In this document: in pieces, positions 14,719 through 23,695 of the stretch
Position numbering within the stretch: position 1 is the stretch's first letter
Layout: each line of letters starts with the position of its first letter
Assembly: GCA_012960835.1 (NCBI GenBank)
Contig: DUAL01000030.1
Location: forward strand, 11,270 to 44,950
Reading direction: 5' to 3'
Origin: Flavobacteriales bacterium
GTDB lineage: Bacteria > Bacteroidota > Bacteroidia > Flavobacteriales > BACL11
DNA length: 33,681 nt
Made by a program: the position numbers and the translations under genes
The notes under the pieces: generated by a model
Database searches by the model: none
The model's input: only the letters and a program-made list of their open reading frames with translations
What the model was told of the DNA's origin: nothing

Positions 14719-15174
14719 ATGTCATCCAAGGTAAATATCAAAAACCGTAAAGCATCATTCGAATATCAATTTATTGATAAATATGTAGCTGGAATAATGC
14801 TGCTTGGTACTGAAATAAAGTCAATTCGGAACAACCAAGCCAATATTTCGGATGCTCATTGCGTTTTTATTGAGGACGAACTATTTGTAAGAAATTTGCA
14901 CATAGCGGAATATAGCAATGGAGGGCACAACAATCATGAGCCTAAAAGAGAGAGAAAACTACTGTTGAATCGGCAGGAGCTTGGTAAAATGATAGGCAAG
15001 GTAAAAGAAAAAGGAATGTCCGTTATCCCTATTCGTTTGTTCATCAATGATAAAGGAAAGGCAAAATTGGAAATTGCACTCGCTAAGGGTAAAAAGATTT
15101 ATGACAAAAGAGAAAGCATAAAAGAGAAAGACCAAAAACGCGACATTGCAAGGGAACAATCTACTAGAAAATAA
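14719..15174 (+). CDS. smpB: SsrA-binding protein SmpB
   Basis: SmpB binds tmRNA and brings it to stalled ribosomes for trans-translation. The 151-residue length is normal. Family marks are NRKASFEYQFIDKYVAGI at the N-terminus, LLGTEIKSIRNNQANISDAH, the NNHEPKRERKLLLN segment, and SVIPIRLFINDKGKAKLEIALAKGKKIYDKRE. The latter leads into the basic C-terminal tail (KEKDQKRDIAREQ) that enters the mRNA channel. The gene stands alone: promoter box four bases upstream, and a convergent tRNA gene three bases after its stop. The tmRNA gene (ssrA) is not in the window. Confidence 0.98.
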   Translation: MSSKVNIKNRKASFEYQFIDKYVAGIMLLGTEIKSIRNNQANISDAHCVFIEDELFVRNLHIAEYSNGGHNNHEPKRERKLLLNRQELGKMIGKVKEKGMSVIPIRLFINDKGKAKLEIALAKGKKIYDKRESIKEKDQKRDIAREQSTRK

Positions 15175-15177
15175 AAG

Positions 15178-15251
15178 TGACTCTGGAGGGAGTCGAACCC
15201 CCAACCTCCTGATCCGTAGTCAGGTGCTCTATCCAATTAAGCTACAGAGCC
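15178..15251 (-). tRNA. tRNA-Arg (anticodon ACG)
   Basis: The minus strand folds as a 74-base cloverleaf. The acceptor stem is GGCTCTG/CAGAGTC with one G-T pair and discriminator A. The D arm contains AGCTTAATTGGATAGAGC. The anticodon stem-loop is CTGACTACGGATCAG with anticodon ACG, and the T arm is GGGGGTTCGACTCCC. The A at the wobble position would be converted to inosine to read CGU, CGC and CGA. The CCA end is not encoded; C then TTTT follows the discriminator. It converges with smpB at three bases. Confidence 0.97.
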
Positions 15252-15265
15252 ATCTTTTGAGGGCG

Positions 15266-15273
15266 CAAAGATA
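15266..15273 (-). promoter_or_regulatory. Putative -7 box (TATCTTTG) for tRNA-Arg
   Basis: A TAnnTTTG match followed by C lies 14 bases upstream of the tRNA 5' end, a reasonable distance for a short 5' leader removed by RNase P. Confidence 0.55.
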
Positions 15274-15300
15274 ATTAACTAAAAATAGTAGATAAAATTT

Positions 15301-15570
15301 TTATACGATTTCTACATCCAAATCATATTGATTTAGATCGTTTTTAAAAGAAAGCAAGTCCTTAAATTTTCCAGTTTTAATAATACAAGAACCATTATAA
15401 TGGGTGATAGTTGCGCATTGTTCTGCCTGAATTGGATCATGCTCACAAATAGCTACAAGGCAATCGATAACATGATCAAAACTATTAAAATCATCATTAA
15501 TTAAAACCAACTTTTTCTGGTCAACTAATTGCTTTTTTCCTTTGGGTGAGAGATGGGGATTATATTTCAT
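15301..15570 (-). CDS. clpS: ATP-dependent Clp protease adaptor ClpS
   Basis: An 89-residue ClpS-family protein. ClpS recognises N-degron substrates with bulky N-terminal residues and delivers them to the ClpA/ClpC unfoldase of the Clp protease. The family core is clear: LVLINDDFNSFDHVIDCL (with the substrate-binding Asn-Asp-Asp) near residues 21-38, then EHDPIQAEQCATITHYNGSC with the conserved His, then KTGKFKDL. The N-terminal arm is short, about 18 residues. It starts three bases after the plsY stop on the same strand, so the two share a transcript. Confidence 0.9.
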   Translation of the reverse strand: MKYNPHLSPKGKKQLVDQKKLVLINDDFNSFDHVIDCLVAICEHDPIQAEQCATITHYNGSCIIKTGKFKDLLSFKNDLNQYDLDVEIV

Positions 15571-15573
15571 AAT

Positions 15574-16212
15574 TTATTTTTTACCGAATTTAGCTTTATT
15601 TTCTTCTCGTCTTATTAGCCTTTCAATATTTTTTTGGTGAGTTATTAACGAGAGAATGGGGACAAATATGGAAAATATGATTAAAGAAGAGTTAGTATTA
15701 TTCATTCCTAATATAACAATTACGATAAAAGGAAATGCCAATGATGCAATAATTGAACTTAAAGAAACATACTTACTTATAAGAAAAGCAATAACAAAAA
15801 CTAGGGCAGAAAGTAAAGCCGCCTGCCAGTAAATTCCTAACATAAAGCCAAGCATAGTAGCGATACCTTTTCCACCCCTGAAACCCGTATAAATAGGGAA
15901 CAGATGCCCTATTACAGCTGCAATACCAAAAACTAATTTTAGCTCAAAAAACTTTTCATCTGACAAGAGCTGATTATCAGTAACAAAATAAACAAGATTT
16001 ACAGCTAACCATCCCTTTAAAATATCCATTAGCAAAACAGGAACACCTGCTTTTGCCCCTAAAGTTCTGAAAGTATTAGTAGCGCCAGCATTACCACTTC
16101 CGTATTCTCTTACATCCGTATTGTAAAAAGTTCGCCCCAGCCAAACAGCTGATGGAAATGCTCCAATTAGATACGCAAAAGTTAAAAATAATATGTTTTC
16201 AGTAGTTAGCAT
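15574..16212 (-). CDS. plsY: Acyl-phosphate:glycerol-3-phosphate acyltransferase PlsY
   Basis: PlsY makes lysophosphatidic acid from acyl phosphate and glycerol-3-phosphate at the inner membrane, the first step of phospholipid synthesis. The 212-residue protein has about five to seven hydrophobic segments. The three conserved loops are GAFPSAVWLGR near residue 17, REYGSGNAGATNTFRTLG near 35 with the catalytic Ser/Asn region, and GHLFPIYTGFRGGKGIAT near 101. It follows the giant exported-protein gene by 22 bases and precedes clpS by three. A weak promoter-like TATATTGC lies just upstream. Confidence 0.96.
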   Translation of the reverse strand: MLTTENILFLTFAYLIGAFPSAVWLGRTFYNTDVREYGSGNAGATNTFRTLGAKAGVPVLLMDILKGWLAVNLVYFVTDNQLLSDEKFFELKLVFGIAAVIGHLFPIYTGFRGGKGIATMLGFMLGIYWQAALLSALVFVIAFLISKYVSLSSIIASLAFPFIVIVILGMNNTNSSLIIFSIFVPILSLITHQKNIERLIRREENKAKFGKK

Positions 16213-16234
16213 TTAAAGTTCGGCAATATAGTAA

Positions 16235-19200
16235 TTAATGCTTTTTCTCCATTTCTTTTACAAAACGATCAACTGATTGCTGAGGTGCTATCTGATAACG
16301 AAATGCTGGAATACCTCCTTTATGAGGCGCTTTTCGTTTTCCTTCTTTTATTTCTTGAATGGCTTCATTAAATTCTAAATTGGATGATCGTGCTCGCATC
16401 ACTCCAGATTTATAATTAAAGTAATAGCTTTCGTAAGATTCTGTTACTAAATAGATAGTAAGAATATCATTATTTCTGCCTTTTTTAATTTTGATGTAAC
16501 TATCCTTTAGAAAGCTATTTAATTGATAGTCAACCATACTTCCTAATCCAATACTTCCAATAGAATAATACGCTTTTTCCTTTCCGTCCCATCTCAGCTC
16601 TAAGTCGGTAAAGCTCATGGTATGATTTAGGGCATCAGGGAATTCAACAAATTCTGCTCTAGTTTCCAACTCCAAGAGCAACATCTCTGCCTCTTCCTTT
16701 CCAACAATTCTTCCTAAAGTTTTTCCGTAAAATTCACTTTCAAATTCATAATTCTCAATTCCTGGTGACAGAAATATATCTTCTGCCATCACCTTTAAAG
16801 CTTTCTCAGAAAAGAAAAAATCTAATAGTAAAAACAGACGCATCTGCTCTTTATCCGCTAAAATATTATGTTCTACAAAACCTGCTGTTTCTACCTTAAT
16901 TCTTCCTAAAAAAATACCTAAATCCATAAGTCCATCTCCCTTTGTTTTGCACTGCTTATCGTAAAGGCGAAAAATATTAGAAAGCGTATCGTATCCGCTA
17001 ACTACAAATGCTGATTCATTTTTGTCATAATACAGAAAATAAGAAGCAGAAAGTAAATCAATATCCATACTTCTATTTTTACGATTTAAAAATGTAGAAT
17101 AGACATTGGAGGAATCTGCCCCCATTATTAGCCCAGTGGTTAATCGCTCATCATCATCATTTACAACTACTGAATCCAATTCAAGCGTGATATTATCTGG
17201 GGCAATTTCTGAAGTGAATCGCACCCACTCAATTGGAATAAAAGAGCACTGATGATCCATCTTGAAATAACCATCAAAAGTCAAGTATTTATCATCTGCT
17301 GATAAATTCACTACTCCTTTAAAACTAAATTTAGCACCTAACTTAAATGGCTTCTCCCCTTCAACCGAACCACTTGCAATCGTCATTTTATCGTCATTAA
17401 CACTAATTTTTTGGAACAAAATAGTTTGCTCTTTATTTAGTTCGTCCTTGTAGGTGTAATCGCCAGAACCAGTATAATTGTTTTTACCCTTGATATTGAT
17501 ACTCGCCTTTTTGAAGGTATGGTATTCTGTTAGGTTATTGGTTAAAACTGTCGCATTCTCAAGAATTCGGATAAATGCTTTTTTCTCAACGATAACTTTA
17601 CCAGAATCAGGGAAAATAGTGGCATCTGCCACCTCAATTTTATCCACTCCTCTAGCATGAATCACATAATCTTTTAAGCTATAATTTGCTGTTTTTGCAA
17701 TAAAACTGAGGGAATCCTGTAATGGATGAGAAGATACAAATTCAGTTCCTAAGGAAGATTTGCTTGTTTCGCCCAACTCCAATAGTTGCTCTTTCATATA
17801 CCATTTCAGTTTATCGATATAACAGATGTATTGATTTTCCGGAAGTCGAACATAGGATTCTGATCCATTGGAATAGAACATCCCTATTTTCTCTTCTAAG
17901 TCGATATGAGTTCTTAAATTTTTAGACTCAAATGCAATGCCTTCCAAATCATCCGCATGCACTACTAAATCAGCAGTGTCGGCATTAAAAAATACGGTAT
18001 TATACATAAAGAAATTAGAAGTTACTTCTGCTTTATCTAATTTCATAATTCCATTTCCAGTCAATCCGGTTGGGCGTAATTCTATATCGCCATCCAATGT
18101 TACTTGTCCGTTATAAAAACTAAATTCACTTTGTTTTTTGTAAATATTCATTACATCATAATAGGGCTGATAATGTACATAAGTAGTGGTATTATTTGCT
18201 TCTGGAAATTCAATCCCCTCTCTTACAGCTAATAAGTTAAATTGCTGAGTGTGTAAGTTCGTGGAATCAGGGAAAAACAGAATATTATCAGCAATAGAAA
18301 CTGAGGTAAGATACTCCATTTTTCCACTTCCTTTTATTCCTTTATTACTTAACTGAATCTCATTAAAATATTTTCCTTTCCCACCATAAATTGGAAACCC
18401 ATCTTTAGGAGTGTTTCTTTTAAAGCCGAGTGAATAATCCTTTTGTAAGCGCAAAGTATCATCAAAAACAGGGAATATTCCTGCCGATTTAAAAGTTCCT
18501 GCAAACCTTAATCCTTTTCCTGTAAAGTTTTCTAAACTATCAATCTCAAAGGGAAGCAAATGAAAGGAAACCCTATCCCTGTCATACACCCCATTGTAAA
18601 TACTTTTTCTATCGTAAAAAACATAAGAATCTTCATAGCTTCTAAAAATAGGATAGCCCGGAAAACTATCTTTTCTCAATCCCGATTTATTAGTAGGATG
18701 ATCAATTTGCAAATCGCCAGTAACCGCCTCAATTACCGTCTTAATTTTTGTAAGGATTTCATCTCCATACATATCTCTTCTAATTGGTTCTAGTGGAACA
18801 GAAAGCTGCACAGAATCAATTTTGTTTAAATCTACCCAAAAGCTATCGTAATGAAAATAGAAGTCTTTTCCGAAAAGATTGAACCTACCATTTCCAGCAG
18901 AAATTTGCCCAGAGAAAATAAAATCTCTGTTTTTCTTTATTACTATTCTACCATCTGTTGGATACATATAAACTCTTTGGGAATCGGAAAGCGTAATTTC
19001 AGGAACCCCTAAAATATTCAAATCTTTGGTTTTGATATTCAGGGCAGAATTAATTTGCATTTTCATTGCCCCAGAAGTGCTTTGAACTTGCGATTTGAAA
19101 CTAATCACATCATAATCCCCTTTCCCTGACTTTGCTTTTAAGTAGTTGTGAAGTTTTCCTAGTACTTTTATTCTCTGCTCACCATAGTCATAATACACAA

Positions 19201-20686
19201 ATCCTTTATTGGAAAGATTAGTAAGATAATGTTGAATTTGAGAAAGTGTATAGCCAGCATATCTAGCAAAATCTTCCACAAAAAACAACTCTTCCCCTTT
19301 ATCTTTCATGTAATTTCTTATTAAAATTAAAGGATGAATTTTATCCATTCCGTGAAGTTGCTGATATTTTGCTTCCAAATAATTATTTGTAGATTCAAAA
19401 TTTGCATCTGAAATAGATGAGCCAGGCAAAGAGCCAAAGAATATCATGTCTTTATCAATACTCCATTCCAAAAGTTCACAATCCATTGTTATCTGATGGT
19501 AGGTATTAATAAGCGGACTTTCTGAAACGCCATTTCGTTTTCTGTAAAGCTCTAATTTTCTTTTGGAATCGGAATACTTGAATTGCAATGCAGAATGGTA
19601 AATAGAATCGGTATCAAAAAAAACTTTTACAGCAGCCAATTGGGAAGAAATTCTATCGTTTCCAATACTAAAACGATTGGCATTTGCAATAATAATGGGC
19701 TTTCCATTTCTTTTTAATATGATACGTGCCTCAGCATAATCGCCACCATCCGCAATAAACTCCTTCCCTTTAAGAATGTAGCCACCTTTATAATCTACAT
19801 CAGGGAAAATTTCGCTAAGCAGCACATTTTTATCCTTAGATTTAAAGTAAGGATATGCCTTTTTTTTATCGTAACCACCAACATCTATTTTATGTTGTAG
19901 CGTTCCAATTATCGGTCTTTTAAAGAGATACTTATTATAAAACAAAACAGAATCTGCATGTATCTGGTCTTTTTTAAGGTCGATTTTAAAGTGAGCTAAT
20001 TGTGCATAAACTGAATCTGTATGCAAACCCACCTTTTGCCAATCAATCATACCTCCTTTTCCTTCCCATTTGTAATTTATTGGCCAATACTTTCCTTTTG
20101 TATTATACACATAAATGGTGCTTCCTTTTGCTGAACAACTTAGAGTAAATTCTTTGTAAAAGGATAAAAATGGATGTCCTAATTCTACTTCAAAAGTATA
20201 ATCGGTAGATGGGCAATACCAACTTACAGCCCTAGAATTTCTTAGCATTCCAGAGGATAGAAAATCATCCGTAAATATAAAATACAGCATCAATCTTTTG
20301 GTAGTAGATTCTTCTAGCAGAATATCTACTATATTTAACCAATCATTGAATTTTGGGATTGCAGTTGGCTGATAAGCAAACTGATTGATGGCTTTTAGGA
20401 AATTGGTAAAATGAGGATTTGCCCTTAGCCGTTTTTCAAGCATTGTATTTGCAATTGCAATTATTTTCTTTGTGCTTTTTGTATCAAACTTTTCGGATTG
20501 AATATTTTCCTCAAACTGAGAAAAAACCCTTGATAAATCTTTGTTTTTTTTGGCGGAAATAAATACATCCATTTCCTCTAAAAAACCAGAAGTTTCCTCT
20601 GAAAATTTAGTAAGTTTCTTCTTATCTTGACTAAAACTGCTATTAAAGCAAAGTAAAAAACTTAAAAAAAGTAATAATTTTCTCAT
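16235..20686 (-). CDS. Giant exported protein of unknown function (1483 residues)
   Basis: I do not recognise a named family. The signal peptide MRKLLLFLSFLLCFNSSFSQ fixes the start at ATG 20686; the frame stays open to an ATG at 20794, but that start would lie inside tpiA. No transmembrane helix is evident after the signal. Residues about 30-175 are helical. About 440-515 is a compact helical segment (LFFVEDFARYAGYTLSQIQ, then NLSNKGFVYYDYGEQRIKV) that looks like a winged helix. The remaining 950 residues are repetitive beta structure with Asp/Gly-rich turns (LRPTGLTGNGIMKLDKAEV, LVVHADDLEGIAF), somewhat like OstA/AsmA-type proteins. The C-terminus lacks a barrel-type aromatic end. It lies between tpiA and plsY; an envelope role is inferred. 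Confidence 0.8.
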   Translation of the reverse strand: MRKLLLFLSFLLCFNSSFSQDKKKLTKFSEETSGFLEEMDVFISAKKNKDLSRVFSQFEENIQSEKFDTKSTKKIIAIANTMLEKRLRANPHFTNFLKAINQFAYQPTAIPKFNDWLNIVDILLEESTTKRLMLYFIFTDDFLSSGMLRNSRAVSWYCPSTDYTFEVELGHPFLSFYKEFTLSCSAKGSTIYVYNTKGKYWPINYKWEGKGGMIDWQKVGLHTDSVYAQLAHFKIDLKKDQIHADSVLFYNKYLFKRPIIGTLQHKIDVGGYDKKKAYPYFKSKDKNVLLSEIFPDVDYKGGYILKGKEFIADGGDYAEARIILKRNGKPIIIANANRFSIGNDRISSQLAAVKVFFDTDSIYHSALQFKYSDSKRKLELYRKRNGVSESPLINTYHQITMDCELLEWSIDKDMIFFGSLPGSSISDANFESTNNYLEAKYQQLHGMDKIHPLILIRNYMKDKGEELFFVEDFARYAGYTLSQIQHYLTNLSNKGFVYYDYGEQRIKVLGKLHNYLKAKSGKGDYDVISFKSQVQSTSGAMKMQINSALNIKTKDLNILGVPEITLSDSQRVYMYPTDGRIVIKKNRDFIFSGQISAGNGRFNLFGKDFYFHYDSFWVDLNKIDSVQLSVPLEPIRRDMYGDEILTKIKTVIEAVTGDLQIDHPTNKSGLRKDSFPGYPIFRSYEDSYVFYDRKSIYNGVYDRDRVSFHLLPFEIDSLENFTGKGLRFAGTFKSAGIFPVFDDTLRLQKDYSLGFKRNTPKDGFPIYGGKGKYFNEIQLSNKGIKGSGKMEYLTSVSIADNILFFPDSTNLHTQQFNLLAVREGIEFPEANNTTTYVHYQPYYDVMNIYKKQSEFSFYNGQVTLDGDIELRPTGLTGNGIMKLDKAEVTSNFFMYNTVFFNADTADLVVHADDLEGIAFESKNLRTHIDLEEKIGMFYSNGSESYVRLPENQYICYIDKLKWYMKEQLLELGETSKSSLGTEFVSSHPLQDSLSFIAKTANYSLKDYVIHARGVDKIEVADATIFPDSGKVIVEKKAFIRILENATVLTNNLTEYHTFKKASINIKGKNNYTGSGDYTYKDELNKEQTILFQKISVNDDKMTIASGSVEGEKPFKLGAKFSFKGVVNLSADDKYLTFDGYFKMDHQCSFIPIEWVRFTSEIAPDNITLELDSVVVNDDDERLTTGLIMGADSSNVYSTFLNRKNRSMDIDLLSASYFLYYDKNESAFVVSGYDTLSNIFRLYDKQCKTKGDGLMDLGIFLGRIKVETAGFVEHNILADKEQMRLFLLLDFFFSEKALKVMAEDIFLSPGIENYEFESEFYGKTLGRIVGKEEAEMLLLELETRAEFVEFPDALNHTMSFTDLELRWDGKEKAYYSIGSIGLGSMVDYQLNSFLKDSYIKIKKGRNNDILTIYLVTESYESYYFNYKSGVMRARSSNLEFNEAIQEIKEGKRKAPHKGGIPAFRYQIAPQQSVDRFVKEMEKKH

Positions 20687-20756
20687 TTTTGTAAGTGGAA
20701 TAATATCACTAAAAGGATTTTTTCTGATAGAGAAATATCCACTTGAATATAATTCA

Positions 20757-21512
20757 TTAAAATGAATGTATGATTGCCAAAAAATCATCTGCATTTAATG
20801 ATGCACCACCAATTAAACCGCCATCAATATCTTTTTGCGTGAAAAGGTCTTTTGCATTATTTGGATTGCAACTTCCCCCATACAAAATAGAGGTGTTTTC
20901 AGCAATTTCATTCCCAAACTTTTCGCTAATAATAGTCCGAATAAATCCGTGCATTTCTTGTGCTTGTTCGCTTGTTGCAGTTATACCTGTTCCGATTGCC
21001 CAAATTGGTTCATAAGCAATCACAATATTATTAAAATCAGCAACTGATAAATGGAACAAGCTCTCATTTATTTGTTGTTTTACCCAATCAAAATGAGTGC
21101 TTTCTTCTCTTTGATTTAACCTTTCCCCACAGCAAAAAATCACTTTCAAATTATTAGCAAGCGCCATATTTATTTTTTGTACTAAATCAGCATTTGTTTC
21201 TTTAAAAAATTCTCTTCTTTCAGAATGACCGATTATCACATAATCGCCATTGGAAGACTCTATCATTTCAGATGAAATTTCCCCAGTAAAAGCACCTTTT
21301 CCCTCTTTACTACAATTTTGTGCAGAAACTTTTACCCTTTCAAAATCACTACATAATTTTGCTATTTTATACAAATACAAAAAAGAGGGGGCAAACACAA
21401 CCTCTGTATTTTTGTCTTCTGGAAGTTTGCTTAAAACTGCTGAAACTAATTCCAAACTTTCCTCTCTTTTAAGGTTCATTTTCCAATTTCCTACGACAAT
21501 ATTTTTTCTCAT
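20757..21512 (-). CDS. tpiA: Triosephosphate isomerase
   Basis: TpiA interconverts dihydroxyacetone phosphate and glyceraldehyde-3-phosphate in glycolysis. All 251 residues of the usual TIM barrel are present. Lys11 is in GNWKMN, the catalytic His96 in VIIGHSERR, the catalytic Glu168 in IAYEPIWAIGTG (the mobile loop 6), and the phosphate-binding ends are ILYGGSCNPNN and GGLIGGASL. Its start follows the stop of the permease gene by one base, so it is the last or next-to-last gene of the DUF1599 operon. A 70-base gap separates it from the giant-protein gene. Confidence 0.98.
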   Translation of the reverse strand: MRKNIVVGNWKMNLKREESLELVSAVLSKLPEDKNTEVVFAPSFLYLYKIAKLCSDFERVKVSAQNCSKEGKGAFTGEISSEMIESSNGDYVIIGHSERREFFKETNADLVQKINMALANNLKVIFCCGERLNQREESTHFDWVKQQINESLFHLSVADFNNIVIAYEPIWAIGTGITATSEQAQEMHGFIRTIISEKFGNEIAENTSILYGGSCNPNNAKDLFTQKDIDGGLIGGASLNADDFLAIIHSF

Positions 21513-21513
21513 T

Positions 21514-22590
21514 TTATGTTATTCTTATTCTAGGATCTAATATTCCGTAAATAATATCAACCGCTATATTAACGACAACAAATATAGTAGCAATAAATAA
21601 AACAGCCCCCATTACAACTGGCAAATCCAAATTATTAAGCGCATCTACTATTTCTTTTCCAATTCCGTTCCATGCAAAAATATATTCTACAAATACTGCA
21701 CCAGCAAGCATTGACGCAAACCAACCCGAAACTGCCGTTACCACAGGATTAAGAGCATTGCGTAATCCATGTTTGAAAAGCACTACAAATTTACTCAAAC
21801 CCTTTGCAATTGCTGTTCGCATATAATCCATTTTCAAAACTTCTAAAAGGGAATTTCTGGTGAGTTGCACAATTACAGAAAGAGGCCTAATACCCAAAGT
21901 AATGGCAGGCAAAATCAAGTTTTTCAAATTGATAAACTCCCCTCTTCCGTAATCATCAACCTCATGCAAACTGCCCGTCATAGAAAGGCCCGTAATATCG
22001 GCAAGCAAAAAGCCAAAAAACCAAGCAAAAAGAATTGCCGAGAAAAAAGAAGGAACAGACATTCCTAAAACAGATAGGAATAAAGTCAATTTATCAATCC
22101 AAGAATTTTTATAAATTGCTGCCAAAACCCCTAATAAAATACCAATCAGTAGTGCAATACTAATAGAAGCCAAAGCCAAAACAAAGGTGTTTGGAAATGT
22201 ATCAGCAATTATGGAAGATACGGATTTCCCCCTTTTTACAAATGATTCTCTTAAATAAGGATACTTAACAACAATTGCTAATTTTTTAGTTTCAAAAATA
22301 GTGGTATAATTGTATTTTCCAGATTCTATAAAATGAAAAGCATCTTTGTTTTTGCTATGAAAGGAAAGTGGCGATAAATCATTGAGATACAAAAAGTATT
22401 GCGCACTAATGGATTTATCAAATCCGTATTTTTGCTTTAGCGCCATAAGTTGCTCAGAGTCCTCTCTTTGGTCAAGCATCATTCGGGCAGGGTCGCCAGG
22501 TAAAACATTAAACAAAAAGAAAACCAAAGTAAGGACACCCCAAAGCACCAAAATGCTATAAGTAATTTTCTTTATTATGAATTTAATCAC
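21514..22590 (-). CDS. DppB/OppB-type ABC transporter permease (lone)
   Basis: A 358-residue inner-membrane protein of the peptide/nickel ABC permease family. The N-terminal helix and FFLFNVLPGDPARMMLDQRE are typical of DppB/OppB. The permease core has about six helices, with the cytoplasmic EAA-like loop DYMRTAIAKGLSKFVVLFKHGLRNALNPVV near residue 255 that docks on an ATPase. The loop after the first helix is long and holds an insertion (about residues 70-115). The start is GTG at 22590, three bases after the upstream stop. No second permease, ATPase or binding protein is nearby, so its partners must be encoded elsewhere. Confidence 0.88.
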   Translation of the reverse strand: MIKFIIKKITYSILVLWGVLTLVFFLFNVLPGDPARMMLDQREDSEQLMALKQKYGFDKSISAQYFLYLNDLSPLSFHSKNKDAFHFIESGKYNYTTIFETKKLAIVVKYPYLRESFVKRGKSVSSIIADTFPNTFVLALASISIALLIGILLGVLAAIYKNSWIDKLTLFLSVLGMSVPSFFSAILFAWFFGFLLADITGLSMTGSLHEVDDYGRGEFINLKNLILPAITLGIRPLSVIVQLTRNSLLEVLKMDYMRTAIAKGLSKFVVLFKHGLRNALNPVVTAVSGWFASMLAGAVFVEYIFAWNGIGKEIVDALNNLDLPVVMGAVLFIATIFVVVNIAVDIIYGILDPRIRIT

Positions 22591-22593
22591 AAT

Positions 22594-23694
22594 TTAGTTT
22601 GTGAGTTTTTCTATGGAAGGAAAATCATTAAAATGCCATTTCCCTATAATTGTACCTTCTTCTATTTTTACCAGCCCAGGATTGGAACGAACGATTGTTT
22701 TTAGGGTTGTTTCATCCGTAAAATGATAAGGAAACATAATGTTGTTTTCATGGCGAAATACATCAATCAGCTCATCAGATGAAGCAGAAAGTGCTACAAA
22801 AGTAATCCCCTTTTTTTCGCAAGCCAAATACAAATCAGTTAGTTTTTTGCTTGCTTCTGCATTTGTTTTTCCAATGTTATAGGCAATGACTAAATACGCC
22901 TTTTTTGCAGACAAAATAGAGTCGGTAATATCCACCTCATCTTTTGAGATGGAAAAATCATGAATGGGCGGCTCATATCCTTTTTCAATGAGTTTTGTTT
23001 TTCTATCCACATATTTTGCCCCCTCTATTTTCCATGGTTCTTGCTCGGTGGTAAATTGCTGAGTTTCTCCATCAAGTTCATAGTACCAAATATCTTCAAA
23101 AACATCTTGCTTTGCATCTTTTGGAATTAGCATTCCCTCTGGAATATTTTCACCAATTGCATAGGGTCTAAAATCTTTGGTAGGTAAATGGGAATAGGTA
23201 TGCCAAACGAAATAACAACTTAACAGAAGGATTAATAAATTAATTTTGTTTTCCGCTTTTTTGGTAAATAATGACTGTATTTTATTCTGGCTTTTAAATA
23301 GGAGAAGAATGAAAAATAGCAAAACCATATCTTTTGTGAAAGATTGCCATGGCGTGAGTTTTAAGGCGTCCCCAAAACATCCACAATCTGTTACTTTGTT
23401 AAAATAGGCAGAAAAGAAAGTAAGAAAAGTGAAAAATACTATCATCAAAAGCAAACTCCAAGAAATTAATTTTATTCGACTGCCAAGAAGCAGCATTACA
23501 CCAAGCAATATTTCAAAAATACAAATACTTACAGCCGTTAAAAGTGCAAAAGGAACAAACCACTCCATTCCAAAAACTTCAAAATACTCTGCTAATTTGT
23601 AAGAAAATCCTATTGTATCATTAGCTTTTATCAGCCCAGAAATAATGAATAAAACACCAACTAAAAATCTTGAAATGATAAGTAAAATCCTCAT
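22594..23694 (-). CDS. BT_3928-family membrane protein (DoxX/MauE-like plus thioredoxin-like domain)
   Basis: A 366-residue protein. Residues 1-135 are a four-helix DoxX/MauE-like membrane domain starting MRILLIISRFLVGVLFIISG, with the conserved loop DCGCFGDALKLTPWQS. A fifth helix follows near residue 155. The C-terminal part from about 245 (AYLVIAYNIGKTN, LYLACEKKGITFVALSAS, MFPYHFTDETTLKTIVRSNPG) has the plan of a thioredoxin fold, but no CxxC stands after the first strand. It is the second gene of a tight unit: one base after DUF1599 and three bases before the permease. A redox or envelope role is inferred; the family function is unknown. Confidence 0.8.
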   Translation of the reverse strand: MRILLIISRFLVGVLFIISGLIKANDTIGFSYKLAEYFEVFGMEWFVPFALLTAVSICIFEILLGVMLLLGSRIKLISWSLLLMIVFFTFLTFFSAYFNKVTDCGCFGDALKLTPWQSFTKDMVLLFFILLLFKSQNKIQSLFTKKAENKINLLILLLSCYFVWHTYSHLPTKDFRPYAIGENIPEGMLIPKDAKQDVFEDIWYYELDGETQQFTTEQEPWKIEGAKYVDRKTKLIEKGYEPPIHDFSISKDEVDITDSILSAKKAYLVIAYNIGKTNAEASKKLTDLYLACEKKGITFVALSASSDELIDVFRHENNIMFPYHFTDETTLKTIVRSNPGLVKIEEGTIIGKWHFNDFPSIEKLTN

Positions 23695-23695
23695 C

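Noticed and set aside
20693..20744. AAGTGGA/TCCACTT inverted repeat between tpiA and the giant-protein gene as a terminator
   Set aside because: The loop is about 38 bases and no T-tract follows; such a repeat can arise by chance.
20687..20794. Longer start (ATG 20794) for the giant exported protein
   Set aside because: It would lie inside tpiA and place the clear signal peptide 36 residues from the N-terminus; ATG 20686 starts directly at the signal peptide.
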